53,368 bases of DNA from Candidatus Sulfotelmatobacter sp. (GTDB lineage Bacteria; Acidobacteriota; Terriglobia; Terriglobales; Acidobacteriaceae): assembly GCA_030039165.1 (NCBI GenBank), contig JASHQM010000028.1, forward strand, positions 1 through 53,368, given 5' to 3'. Below the pieces are notes generated by a model. The model searched no databases and was not told the DNA's origin. It saw only the letters and a list, made by a program, of their open reading frames with translations. Position 1 is the stretch's first letter. The number at the start of each line of letters is the position of its first letter. Shown piece by piece: positions 45,436 to 53,368 of the stretch. A program made the position numbers and the translations under genes.

Positions 45436-46242
45436 CTACTTGAGTTCCCGTTCTTGCCTTCGAAAGTATATCTGTGGTGTGGTTCCCAGCATGGTCCGGA
45501 ACATTTCAATGAAGGCGCTTACACTGTCGTAACCAACTGCAATCGCGACCTCCGTAACAGGTTTCCTTTGCGCCAGCATCTCAAGGGCAGCAAACAATCG
45601 TGCCTGCTGTCGCCAACGGCCAAACGACATACCTACCTCCCCGGAAAAAGCACGCATGAAAGAACGGCGCGACATACCAGCAAAATGCGCCCAATCGTCC
45701 AACCCACGGTCATCGCCAACATCCTCCTGCAGAGCATGAGCGACTCTGGCCAGCCTCTCGTCTTTGGGCAAGGGTAAACGCAAGGACTGTTCGTCAGGCT
45801 GTCGAATCTCTTCACGAAGCATTGCGATTAAGTGCTTCTTCGCAGGGTTAAGCGGCTGCCGCACGTCCCACGCGAGAATACGATTAACTATTGCGAACAA
45901 TAGCTCAGATGAGTTGAACATGCAGGGCAGCTTGGGCAGTCCACGGCAGATCTCCGCAGACAAATGAACCATTGAGCCGGCTACGCCCCCCACAGAACGC
46001 GCCTTGTGCTTGCAGTTTGGTGGAATCCACGCGCAACGTTGGGAGGGAAACATCCATCGTTCGTTTCCTGCTTCCAAGATGAGCAGCCCCCTCGTCAATG
46101 CGAGGAGTTGCCCACGCGTATGGCTGTGCTCTGGCGCCCAATCCTCGGCCGCCGCCCGCCTCTTGAAAGCAAATGCCAGTACTGGCGTATCGCTCTCGTA
46201 GAAACGGCGCAGTTCTTCCGCATTCTTCGGGACCAAGACCAT
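45436..46242 (-). CDS. AraC-family transcriptional regulator
   Basis: 268 residues. The N-terminal cupin-type sensor region (EHSHTRGQLLALTRGLLILEAG, CAWIPPNCKHKARSV) is followed by two HTH motifs at the C-terminus: GLDDWAHFAGMSRRSFMRAFSGEVG and PVTEVAIAVGYDSVSAFIEMFRTMLGTTPQIYF. The second is the conserved AraC signature. It is transcribed divergently from the oxidoreductase gene across a 177-bp gap, the usual layout for a regulator and its target. The inducer is unknown. Confidence 0.93.
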   Translation of the reverse strand: MVLVPKNAEELRRFYESDTPVLAFAFKRRAAAEDWAPEHSHTRGQLLALTRGLLILEAGNERWMFPSQRCAWIPPNCKHKARSVGGVAGSMVHLSAEICRGLPKLPCMFNSSELLFAIVNRILAWDVRQPLNPAKKHLIAMLREEIRQPDEQSLRLPLPKDERLARVAHALQEDVGDDRGLDDWAHFAGMSRRSFMRAFSGEVGMSFGRWRQQARLFAALEMLAQRKPVTEVAIAVGYDSVSAFIEMFRTMLGTTPQIYFRRQERELK

Positions 46243-46419
46243 GAATCTACGAGATTGACCCTTTCCCGATAAATATTGCCACCTTCTCGTTAGCAGGCCA
46301 ACGAGAACATAGCTAGAGTACGGGGCAGAACAGCGAAAGACAACAAAGGGGAATGATCACGCGATACGAACAAAGTATGGATCGTAAAAGACGCCAGTCA
46401 TCTTGAAAGGAGGCCGGTC

Positions 46420-47388
46420 ATGAATGCCGCTGTACTGCACGCGCTTAGTGAGCCACCCCGATTCGAGCAGTTCTCCGAGCCCATCGCGGAAGAAAACGAA
46501 GTGATTGTGCACGTCCACGCTGCCGCGCTCAAGCCCGTCGATAAGCAGATGGCCAACGGTTCGCATTATGCAAGTCGCGGGGCGCTACCCTGCGTCTGCG
46601 GCTCGGATGGAATCGGGCATCTCGATGACGGCAAACGCGTCTTCTTTGGCGGACCTCGACTGCCCCATGGCGCGATGGCACAGCGTACGGTTGTGCCACC
46701 CGCACTAACCTTTGCAGTCCCGGAAAATCTGAGCGACGAGACTGCCGCCGCTCTGCCTAACCCCGGCGTCTCCGCGTGGCTTTCACTCGCCTACCGCGCA
46801 AAGCTGGTGCGAGGTGAAAACGTTCTCATCCTTGGGGCGACAGGTGTGACCGGCAGGTTGGCGGTCCAGATCGCGAGGCTTCTCGGGGCCGCTCGGGTCG
46901 TTGCTGCCGGGCGGAATCAACAGGCACTGCATGTGCTCCGCGACCTGGGCGCCGACGCGACCATTTCCCTCGCTCTGCCTGAGCCTGATCTTAGCGAGGC
47001 TTTTCTGCGAGAAGCCGGCCAATCCGGTTTTCAAGTCGTGATCGATTACGTGTGGGGCCGCCCTGCAGAAGTGTTTCTGGCCGCAATAACACGTAGAGAG
47101 TTTGCGGTCATCCAATCAGAAACCCGCTTTGTTCAGGTGGGGGAGGGCGCTGGCGCGACTATCACGCTTCCAGCAGCCGTGTTACGCAGTACTGCGGTAA
47201 CGATTCTTGGCACCGCTGGGATTCCGCCTGGCGACGTCTTGTTCGAAGCTTTTCAGCAAGTCATGGCCCATGCGGCAAAAGGGGAGCTTCATATCGACAC
47301 AGAACGAGTTCCGCTCGCAGATATTGAAAACGCCTGGCAGCGCGACTGGCCAGGCCGGCGATTAGTGATCGTAGCCCGGCCGGACTGA
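46420..47388 (+). CDS. MDR-family NADPH-dependent oxidoreductase (quinone reductase-like)
   Basis: 322 residues with a perfect AAAGGAGG before the ATG. The N-terminal GroES-like domain (ENEVIVHVHAAALKPVDKQMANG, CVCGSDGIG) is followed by a Rossmann domain with the nucleotide loop LILGATGVTGRLAVQIARLLGA. It lacks the structural-zinc Cys cluster of alcohol dehydrogenases, so a zinc-free quinone oxidoreductase type is likely. Substrate is unknown. It sits between a divergent AraC regulator and a DoxX gene, a set that looks like a regulated detoxification module. Confidence 0.88.
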   Translation: MNAAVLHALSEPPRFEQFSEPIAEENEVIVHVHAAALKPVDKQMANGSHYASRGALPCVCGSDGIGHLDDGKRVFFGGPRLPHGAMAQRTVVPPALTFAVPENLSDETAAALPNPGVSAWLSLAYRAKLVRGENVLILGATGVTGRLAVQIARLLGAARVVAAGRNQQALHVLRDLGADATISLALPEPDLSEAFLREAGQSGFQVVIDYVWGRPAEVFLAAITRREFAVIQSETRFVQVGEGAGATITLPAAVLRSTAVTILGTAGIPPGDVLFEAFQQVMAHAAKGELHIDTERVPLADIENAWQRDWPGRRLVIVARPD

Positions 47389-47429
47389 TCCGGCGATAAC
47401 CTCTGGTTGGCGGGCAAGGGGAAATCGAA

Positions 47430-47843
47430 GTGGCTACGGGACAGAATAAGGGAAAGACGATCGCCCTTTGGATACTCAGAGTTGTTGTGGGCTTAGGTTT
47501 TCTTGCTGCCGGTGGCTCGAAGCTGGCTGGGGCCCCTGCAATGGTGGCGACTTTCGCAAAGATAGGGCTCGGGCAGTGGTTCCGTATCCTAACCGGCTCG
47601 CTGGAGGTAGCTGGGGCGATTGGCCTGTTTGTGCCTCGCTGCGCCGTCTATGCGGCGTCGATGTTAGCTGTTGTGATGCTGGGCGCCATTGGATTCCACT
47701 TCACAAGACTGGGTGGAAACCCTGTGGCGCCTATTGTTTTGCTTCTTCTTGTGGTCATGATCGTCTGGTTGGGCATGAGCCCTTCTCGGTCGGAGGCCCA
47801 GTCCGTCGGAACCCGACGTCGCGTCGTGAGGCCGAAACCTTAG
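47430..47843 (+). CDS. DoxX-like membrane protein
   Basis: 137 residues from a GTG with AAGGGGAAA upstream. Four hydrophobic segments: ALWILRVVVGLGFLAAGGSKLAG, FRILTGSLEVAGAIGLFV, AVYAASMLAVVMLGAIGFHFTRLG and PVAPIVLLLLVVMIVWLGM. The first and second carry the DoxX pattern (R..G..F..G..K and GSLEV.G..G). It is 41 bp downstream of the oxidoreductase and probably in the same operon. DoxX proteins often accompany redox enzymes, but their role is poorly defined. Confidence 0.85.
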   Translation: MATGQNKGKTIALWILRVVVGLGFLAAGGSKLAGAPAMVATFAKIGLGQWFRILTGSLEVAGAIGLFVPRCAVYAASMLAVVMLGAIGFHFTRLGGNPVAPIVLLLLVVMIVWLGMSPSRSEAQSVGTRRRVVRPKP

Positions 47844-47871
47844 TCAGCTGTCGAGCAGACGGAAAGGAATA

Positions 47872-48012
47872 ATGAAGACGAAAATAAATCTGGCGACCGC
47901 TTACGGGTTGAATGTAATCGAGGGCTCCGACATGCTACCCTCGTGGCCGAGCCGCCTGGCGGCAATTGCTTGCGCCCAATTGCGCGAATGCGGGCCCGGT
48001 GGCGCGGAATGA
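47872..48012 (+). CDS. Possible small or truncated protein
   Basis: 46 residues, ATG preceded by AAAGGA at a suitable distance. The start MKTKINLATAYGLNVIEGSD looks like a genuine N-terminus that breaks down into low-complexity sequence (RLAAIACAQLRECGPGGAE). It may be the decayed third gene of the AraC-MDR-DoxX module or a chance frame. Confidence 0.3.
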   Translation: MKTKINLATAYGLNVIEGSDMLPSWPSRLAAIACAQLRECGPGGAE

Positions 48013-48090
48013 CATCAACAACGGCTTACGCGGAGCGGGTTTATATTTGGTTCTCACCATTTTCCGGTGTTGGGCCAGATTATGCCAACC

Positions 48091-51000
48091 ATGAAAAAAT
48101 CCCTTGCCTTAGTAGTCGCGAACCTATTCTTCTTCTGCTTTGCCCCTGCCTGGCTTTTTGGTCAAGCTGTTCTCACGGTCCACAATCTCTTCCAGAAGGC
48201 CTCAGTTTCCGGCGCTTTTTTGAAGGGAAGCACGGAAACCCACGCGGGTGGAGCACCCTCGGAGAAACCCGACCTGAGCAAGCAGCCGACTCTCTATGTG
48301 GTGGGCTACGCGCACCTGGATACCGAATGGCGATGGGAATATCCGCAGGTGATCGATGAATACATCCGCAAGACGATGGAAGATAATTTCAAGCTCATCG
48401 ATAAATATCCTCATTATGTATTCAATTTCAGCGGGGCGAATCGATATCGATTCATGAAGGAGTATTTTCCCTCCGACTTCGACCGCCTGAAGGAATATGT
48501 AAGCGAAGGACGCTGGTTTCCCGCGGGCTCGTCGATGGAGGAAGGCGACGTGAACGCGCCGAGCGCGGAGGGAATCATCCGGCAGATTCTTTACGGCAAC
48601 GAATGGTTTCGCAAGGAGCTGGGCAAGGCCAGCGCGGAGTTTATGTTGCCGGACTGTTTTGGATTTCCAGCGTCGTTGCCGACGATTCTGGCGCATTCCG
48701 GGGTGAAAGGATTTTCGACGCAGAAACTGGTGTGGGGATCGTCAGCGCCGGGGGGTGGCCCCGAATCTCTGGAAAAGACGCCGGAGGGCACGCCCTTCAA
48801 TGTTGGCGTATGGGTTGGCCCCGATGGCGAAAGTGTGCTGGCGGGGCTGAATCCGGGCGCATACGATGGCGGAATCGAGACCGATCTCAGCCAACCGTTT
48901 CCGCCGCTGCCACCCGATTCGGGTTTTGAGGAAGCGAGGAGCAAGTACCAGGCCCTGCGCGACAAACTGGACCGCGAACAAAACAGCGGGCAGGCATCCG
49001 ATCCGAACGATATTGAGGAATCTATCCGCCTGCGGAGCCAGGTGCAGGTTATGCGACGCATTGACGCAAACCGGGCGCTGGAACGCCATCAAAACGACTG
49101 GGCGGGTCGGGTGGAACGCAACGGACAGGTTAGCGGCCTATTTACTGACTATCACTATTACGGAACAGGCGACATCGGTGGCGCTCCACGGGAAGAGTAC
49201 GTGAAGCGGCTGGAAGCGATCGTGACGCAAGGTGTGACGAGTTTCCCACCACCGAACGGAGTTTTCGAGGGCCATGAAATTCGCGAGGGGCCTGCGGTCA
49301 AAGTGGGCGACGGTCCGGTGCATGTGATCTCGGCGAATGCGGAACAAATGTTCCTTAACATTACTCCTGCGCAGGCTTCCGGGCTTCCCCGGTTTACCGG
49401 CGAGATGGAGTTGACAAACCATTCGGCCGGATCGCTGACCTCGGAGGCTTACCAGAAGCGCTGGATTCGCAAGGAAGAATTGCTGGCTGACGCCGCGGAA
49501 AAAGCTTCAATCACAGCACAATGGCTGGGGGCGCGGAGATATCCACTGAAGCGTCTGAATGAGGCCTGGACGCTCGCTATGGGCGGACATTTTCACGATA
49601 TCGCCGCTGGAACTGCGACGCCGAAAGCCTACGAATTCGCGTGGAACGATGACGTGATTGCCATGAACCAGTTTGCCGGCGTGTTTAAGAGCGCGACCGA
49701 GGGAGTGTCTGCGGCTTTGGATACGGAAGCGAAAGGGATTCCGCTGGTGGTTTTCAATCCTCTGAATATTGCGCGGGAAGATGTTGTGGAGGCAAGCGTG
49801 AAGTTTCACGGCCCGTCACCGAAGGCCGTGCGGGTGATTGGGCCCGATGGCAAGCAGGTGCCGTCGCAGATTTCAAATGGCAAGGTGATTTTTGTCGCTA
49901 AGGTGCCGTCGGTTGGTTATTCCGTTTATGACGTTCAGCCCGCCGCCGAAACCGTGGATGCCCTTTCGACATTACGCGTCTCCGGACATTCTCTTGAGAA
50001 CCGGTACTATCGCGTGACAATCGACGGCAATGGCGATGTTGCGAGTATCTTCGATAAATCGCTAGGCAAGGAACTGCTGGCTGCGCCGGCGCGGCTGGCA
50101 ATTTCCTACGACAATCCGGAACAATGGCCGGCCTGGAACATGGATTGGGATCAGGAGCAGGCCTCGCCGAAAGCGTACGTAAGCGGCCCGGCAACGATTC
50201 GCATCGTTGAGGACGGTCCGGCGCGCGTGGCGGTGGAAATTTCGCGCGAGACATTGGGTTCGAGATTCGTGCAGACAATCCGTCTTTCAGCGGGAGATGC
50301 GGGCAAGCGCGTCGAATTTGCGAATGTTGTCGATTGGAACACGAAGGAATCCAATTTGAGGGCCAGCTTTCCGCTGGCGGCTTCGAACGAGATGGCAACT
50401 TACAACTGGGACATCGGGACGATCGAGCGGCCAACGGCGAATCCGAAAAAATTTGAAGTGCCGTCGCATCAATGGATCGATCTGACCGATATGAGCGGGG
50501 AATTCGGCGCAACCATTCTCACCGACTGCAAGAATGGATCGGACAAGCCGAACGATCACACGATCCGGTTGACTCTGATTCGAACGCCGGGCACGCGAGG
50601 CGGATATCCCGATCAGGGCACGCAGGATATTGGACATCACGAATTCGTTTACGGCATTGCGGGCCATGCCGCGGGCTGGCGCGAGTCGCAGACGGATTGG
50701 CAGGCACAGCGGCTGAACGATCCGCTCATCGCTTTCGAGACTTCACACCACGCGGGCGCGCTGGGGCGCGAATTTTCTCTATTGAAGATCAGCAACTCGC
50801 ACATCCGGCTGCTTGCCCTGAAGAAAGCCGAGGCGAGCGACGAAATAATCGTTCGCATGGTTGAACTCGATGGTAGACCGCAGCCTGATGTGAAGATAAA
50901 GTTCGCGGCGCCGATTGTTGAAGCGCGGGAAGTCAACGGCCAGGAACAGGCGGTCGGCGCGGCAAAGCTGCAAGCTGGTTTTTTGGTGACGTCGTTCTCT

Positions 51001-51723
51001 GCGTATCAGCCGCGAACCTTCGCCATCAAACTGGCTTTCGCACCAACCAAGGTGGCTGCGGTGAGATCGAGGCCGGTTGTGCTGCATTATGATTTGGCGA
51101 CAGCGAGCAATGACGGAACGAAAAGCGAGGGGGGATTCGATGGCCGGGGGAACGCACTCCCGGCGGAGATGGTGCCCGACCAGATCGCATTCGACGGTGT
51201 GACCTTTCAACTGGTGCCGGCCAAGACGGGGGTTGCGAATGCTGTTGTGACCCACGGGCAGACGATTGATCTACCATCGGGCAATTACAACCGGGTGTAC
51301 ATTCTTGCCGCCGCGGCAGACGGCGACCAGAACGCGACTTTCAAAGTGGGCAGTAGTGCAGTCGATTTGAATATCGAGGACTGGGGCGGATTTATCGGCC
51401 AGTGGGATGACCGCGAATGGAGCTCGAAGGACACCTCCAATGATGATTACGGACAAATGACCGGACTCAGGCCCGGCTACATCAAGCGGGCCGAGCTTGC
51501 CTGGTACTGCTCGCATCATCACAACGCGGCGGGCGAGAACGTAGCATATCGATACTCCTATTTGTTCGCCTACGCGATCGATTTGCCCGCAGGCGCGAAA
51601 AGCATCACTCTGCCAGAGAACGACAAGGTTCGTATTTTCGCGATTTCGGTGGCGGATGAGAACCCGGTGGTGACGGAGGCGCAGCCGCTTTATGATGTGC
51701 TTCCGGCGGAAAATCCGCGCTAG
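48091..51723 (+). CDS. Exported GH38 alpha-mannosidase-like glycoside hydrolase
   Basis: 1210 residues from the ATG at 48091; an upstream GTG at 48067 would add eight residues before the signal peptide (SLALVVANLFFFCFAPAWLFGQ). The catalytic domain opens with VVGYAHLDTEWRWEYPQVI (H75 and D77, zinc ligands in GH38) and carries FMLPDCFGFPASLPTILAHSG with the nucleophile D188. A later SIEE-free region includes WTLAMGGHFHDIAAGTATPKAYE, the GH38 helical domain, followed by large beta domains (LENRYYRVTIDGNGDVASIFDK). Retaining alpha-mannosidases remove mannose from glycans; substrate here is unknown. Export and size suggest turnover of external or envelope polysaccharide. Confidence 0.9.
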   Translation: MKKSLALVVANLFFFCFAPAWLFGQAVLTVHNLFQKASVSGAFLKGSTETHAGGAPSEKPDLSKQPTLYVVGYAHLDTEWRWEYPQVIDEYIRKTMEDNFKLIDKYPHYVFNFSGANRYRFMKEYFPSDFDRLKEYVSEGRWFPAGSSMEEGDVNAPSAEGIIRQILYGNEWFRKELGKASAEFMLPDCFGFPASLPTILAHSGVKGFSTQKLVWGSSAPGGGPESLEKTPEGTPFNVGVWVGPDGESVLAGLNPGAYDGGIETDLSQPFPPLPPDSGFEEARSKYQALRDKLDREQNSGQASDPNDIEESIRLRSQVQVMRRIDANRALERHQNDWAGRVERNGQVSGLFTDYHYYGTGDIGGAPREEYVKRLEAIVTQGVTSFPPPNGVFEGHEIREGPAVKVGDGPVHVISANAEQMFLNITPAQASGLPRFTGEMELTNHSAGSLTSEAYQKRWIRKEELLADAAEKASITAQWLGARRYPLKRLNEAWTLAMGGHFHDIAAGTATPKAYEFAWNDDVIAMNQFAGVFKSATEGVSAALDTEAKGIPLVVFNPLNIAREDVVEASVKFHGPSPKAVRVIGPDGKQVPSQISNGKVIFVAKVPSVGYSVYDVQPAAETVDALSTLRVSGHSLENRYYRVTIDGNGDVASIFDKSLGKELLAAPARLAISYDNPEQWPAWNMDWDQEQASPKAYVSGPATIRIVEDGPARVAVEISRETLGSRFVQTIRLSAGDAGKRVEFANVVDWNTKESNLRASFPLAASNEMATYNWDIGTIERPTANPKKFEVPSHQWIDLTDMSGEFGATILTDCKNGSDKPNDHTIRLTLIRTPGTRGGYPDQGTQDIGHHEFVYGIAGHAAGWRESQTDWQAQRLNDPLIAFETSHHAGALGREFSLLKISNSHIRLLALKKAEASDEIIVRMVELDGRPQPDVKIKFAAPIVEAREVNGQEQAVGAAKLQAGFLVTSFSAYQPRTFAIKLAFAPTKVAAVRSRPVVLHYDLATASNDGTKSEGGFDGRGNALPAEMVPDQIAFDGVTFQLVPAKTGVANAVVTHGQTIDLPSGNYNRVYILAAAADGDQNATFKVGSSAVDLNIEDWGGFIGQWDDREWSSKDTSNDDYGQMTGLRPGYIKRAELAWYCSHHHNAAGENVAYRYSYLFAYAIDLPAGAKSITLPENDKVRIFAISVADENPVVTEAQPLYDVLPAENPR

Positions 51724-51800
51724 TGGTTTTTTGTCTCTGACTTGTTACGCTTGACCGCAACCCGGACCGACTGGTTCTGGGGCTACATGTGCGAGGCCGC

Positions 51801-53051
51801 CTACTCGTAGCGCAAGCTTTCGATGGGATCGAGGCGGGCGGCGCGAATGGCGGGCACCATTCCGCTGATGATTCCGACCAGGCTGAGAATGATGGTGGCG
51901 ATCGCAAGGCTGCTTAATTTGATGGTGAGATGAATATCCCCGGCCTGTAAGCCGTCGCCGAAGGCGCTCATCAGAGGAAGCGCGCCGACAACCAAAGAAA
52001 TCACGTACGCGATGGCGATGCCGCCCAACCCTCCGGCGAACGTGATGGCCAGCGCCTCGGCAAGAAATTGAAAAAGAATGTGTGCCTTGTGCGCGCCCAA
52101 GGCTTTTTCGATCCCGATCTCACGCGTGCGCTGCTGCACCGAGACCAGCATGATGTTCATCAACCCGATGCCGCCGATACCGAGGGTGAGCGCACCGATG
52201 AAGGCGAGCAGAATTTTGAGGGCAGAGATAACGACTGAAAACTCATCAAAGTCCTGCTTGAAGTCGGCGATGAAGACGGCGCGTTTGTCATCCGGCCGGA
52301 AGTTATGGTGCGCGGCGAGGACGCCCCGCACAACACGCGCGAGTTGCTGGTGATCCGCGCCTTCATAATCCAAAAATATGCCGGTAATGTAGCGGGTGTC
52401 GTAGAGATCGCCCATGGTGCTGAAGGGAATCACGACGAAGCTGTTGTCGTTGTTGTCGCCATCCTGCACTTTGCGTTGGTAAACGCCGACGACTTCAAAA
52501 CTGAGGCCGTTGATGCGGATGCTCTGACCGAGCGGTTGCTCGCCGGAAAACAGCCTGCGTCTTGCCTCATCCCCGAGCACACAGACGCGGGCGCGCTGAA
52601 TTTGATCTTCCTCGCTGAGACCGCGCCCGGTGGCGACGGAAAATCCGCGAATCCGCTCGTAGACGGGGAAGACGCCGGTGAGAAAGAGATTCGTGAAAGT
52701 GCGAGTGTCGTGCTGCATGGTCACGCCGTTGTATTTGTCCATGATGGGCGTGACGCCTTTGGCCATGGGAACTTCGTTACGGATGTAGTCGACATCGGCT
52801 AGGGTGAGGCGGATTTCGCTGCCGGCCTTGGAGCCTCCGGCTTGCAGTGAAGTGCGACCGGGGAAAGCGCCGATGACGTCGATTCCCCAGGAGCTGAAAA
52901 TAATGCCAATGGCGTGTTCGAAGCCGGAGCCGAAGGCCAGCAGGATTACCACGGTGGCGATACCCCATGCCATGCCTAACATGGTGAGCGCGGTGCGGCG
53001 GCGATTGTGGCGCATGGCGCCAAGAGCTTCTTTCAGCAGGTCGTTGGTCAT
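51801..53051 (-). CDS. MacB/FtsX-type ABC transporter permease
   Basis: 416 residues from the ATG at 53051, preceded by GGAG; a GTG at 53072 overlaps the upstream gene's stop and is the alternative. It has the MacB layout: TM1 (TALTMLGMAWGIATVVILLAFGSG), a large periplasmic domain (about 60-260) and three C-terminal membrane segments. The family signature TREIGIEKALGAHKAHILFQFLAEA and a C-terminal PAIRAARLDPIESLRYE are present. Such permeases work with an ATPase, absent from the window, in efflux, lipoprotein or peptide transport. It is in tandem with a second permease that is cut by the window end. Confidence 0.93.
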   Translation of the reverse strand: MTNDLLKEALGAMRHNRRRTALTMLGMAWGIATVVILLAFGSGFEHAIGIIFSSWGIDVIGAFPGRTSLQAGGSKAGSEIRLTLADVDYIRNEVPMAKGVTPIMDKYNGVTMQHDTRTFTNLFLTGVFPVYERIRGFSVATGRGLSEEDQIQRARVCVLGDEARRRLFSGEQPLGQSIRINGLSFEVVGVYQRKVQDGDNNDNSFVVIPFSTMGDLYDTRYITGIFLDYEGADHQQLARVVRGVLAAHHNFRPDDKRAVFIADFKQDFDEFSVVISALKILLAFIGALTLGIGGIGLMNIMLVSVQQRTREIGIEKALGAHKAHILFQFLAEALAITFAGGLGGIAIAYVISLVVGALPLMSAFGDGLQAGDIHLTIKLSSLAIATIILSLVGIISGMVPAIRAARLDPIESLRYE

Positions 53052-53068
53052 AGGTTCAACTCCGTGCG

Positions 53069-53368
53069 TCACTCCTGGCGCAAAGCTTCGACGGGTTCGA
53101 GCATGGCGGCTTTGCGAGCGGGATAGAGACCGGCGGTGACTCCGGCGATTGCCAGGGCCAGCACCGCAGCCACTGCAGAAAAAGGAACGATACGCGGCGT
53201 ATCGAAACCCTGGGGAAGATTTATCCCTGAAAGCAGGTGAACGATGAGAATGGCTGCGCCCACGCCGATGGCTCCGCTGAGTAACGTAAGGAATGCTCCT
53301 TCGAGAAAAAATTGGAACAAGATATTGCCGCGGGTCGCACCCAGGGCTTTGCGCAGGCCGATTTCCGG
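53069..53368 (-). CDS. MacB/FtsX-type ABC permease, 3' part only (window edge)
   Basis: The last 99 codons of a second permease run off the right edge of the window. The frame is open to the final base and reads EIGLRKALGATRGNILFQFF, then two membrane segments (LTLLSGAIGVGAAILIVHLL and VPFSAVAAVLALAIAGVTAG) and the usual ending LYPARKAAMLEPVEALRQE. Its TGA lies 17 nt before the ATG of the downstream permease, so the two are co-transcribed, probably as partners or duplicates of one transporter. Confidence 0.9.
   Translation of the reverse strand, partial: PEIGLRKALGATRGNILFQFFLEGAFLTLLSGAIGVGAAILIVHLLSGINLPQGFDTPRIVPFSAVAAVLALAIAGVTAGLYPARKAAMLEPVEALRQE

Overview
The window looks like a chromosomal piece of an acidobacterium (Acidobacteriota, probably the Koribacter/Terriglobus side). 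This is inferred from gene content and style, not from a marker-gene search. The pointers are: moderately high GC, many secreted or membrane TPR proteins, a Ser/Thr kinase with an extracytoplasmic TPR tail, a MerR-HTH/TPR hybrid, a GH38 enzyme, MacB-type permeases, GTG/TTG starts, and short intergenic inverted repeats of a kind I associate with this phylum. There is no phage, transposase, rRNA or CRISPR array.

Layout. 0.1-2.9 kb: two exported TPR proteins. 3.0-8.3 kb: RNase III, two different signal peptidases I in tandem, a terminator, then an AsmA-type protein. 8.3-11.4 kb (minus): an APC amino-acid permease translationally coupled to a secreted D-aminoacylase-like amidohydrolase whose usual metal-site residues are replaced. 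11.7-14.0 kb: UDP-glucose dehydrogenase plus UDP-glucuronate decarboxylase, a route to UDP-xylose. 14.1-17.0 kb: a small exported protein, a membrane protein and a Do-like serine protease. 17.1-24.7 kb: a receiver-like/double-PilZ protein facing a four-gene minor-pilin operon (FimT/GspH-, PilV-, PilW- and a giant ~1190-residue PilX-like protein), with a good promoter, a structured ~100-nt leader and a strong terminator. 24.8-32.9 kb: a glycine-rich membrane protein, a decayed ASH-domain fragment, the Ser/Thr kinase, a PEBP-family protein, a Fur regulator with a Fur-box-like palindrome, a zinc-ribbon membrane protein, a DHH phosphoesterase, a DUF2127-like protein and the MerR-TPR protein.

33.0-41.6 kb: a VapC remnant, the three-gene proton-translocating transhydrogenase (pntA1-pntA2-pntB), tRNA-Thr(CGU), two overlapping paralogous exported proteins of unknown function, and a divergent membrane pyrophosphatase. 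41.7-44.1 kb: a small exported helical protein with an in-frame ghost copy of its C-terminus after the stop codon, Rho, and a small omega-like protein. 44.6-47.9 kb: tRNA-Asn(GUU), a gene-poor stretch, then an AraC regulator, an MDR oxidoreductase and a DoxX protein that look like an acquired module. 48.1-53.4 kb: a very large exported GH38 alpha-mannosidase-like enzyme and two MacB/FtsX-type permeases, the last cut by the window end.

Themes: envelope biogenesis and export (signal peptidases, AsmA, HtrA, pilins), sugar-nucleotide and glycan work (ugd/uxs, GH38), and proton-motive energy coupling (transhydrogenase, H+-PPase). The most unusual items are the pilin operon with its giant PilX-like protein and structured leader, the paralogous exported pair, the metal-ligand-poor amidohydrolase and the post-stop ghost duplication.
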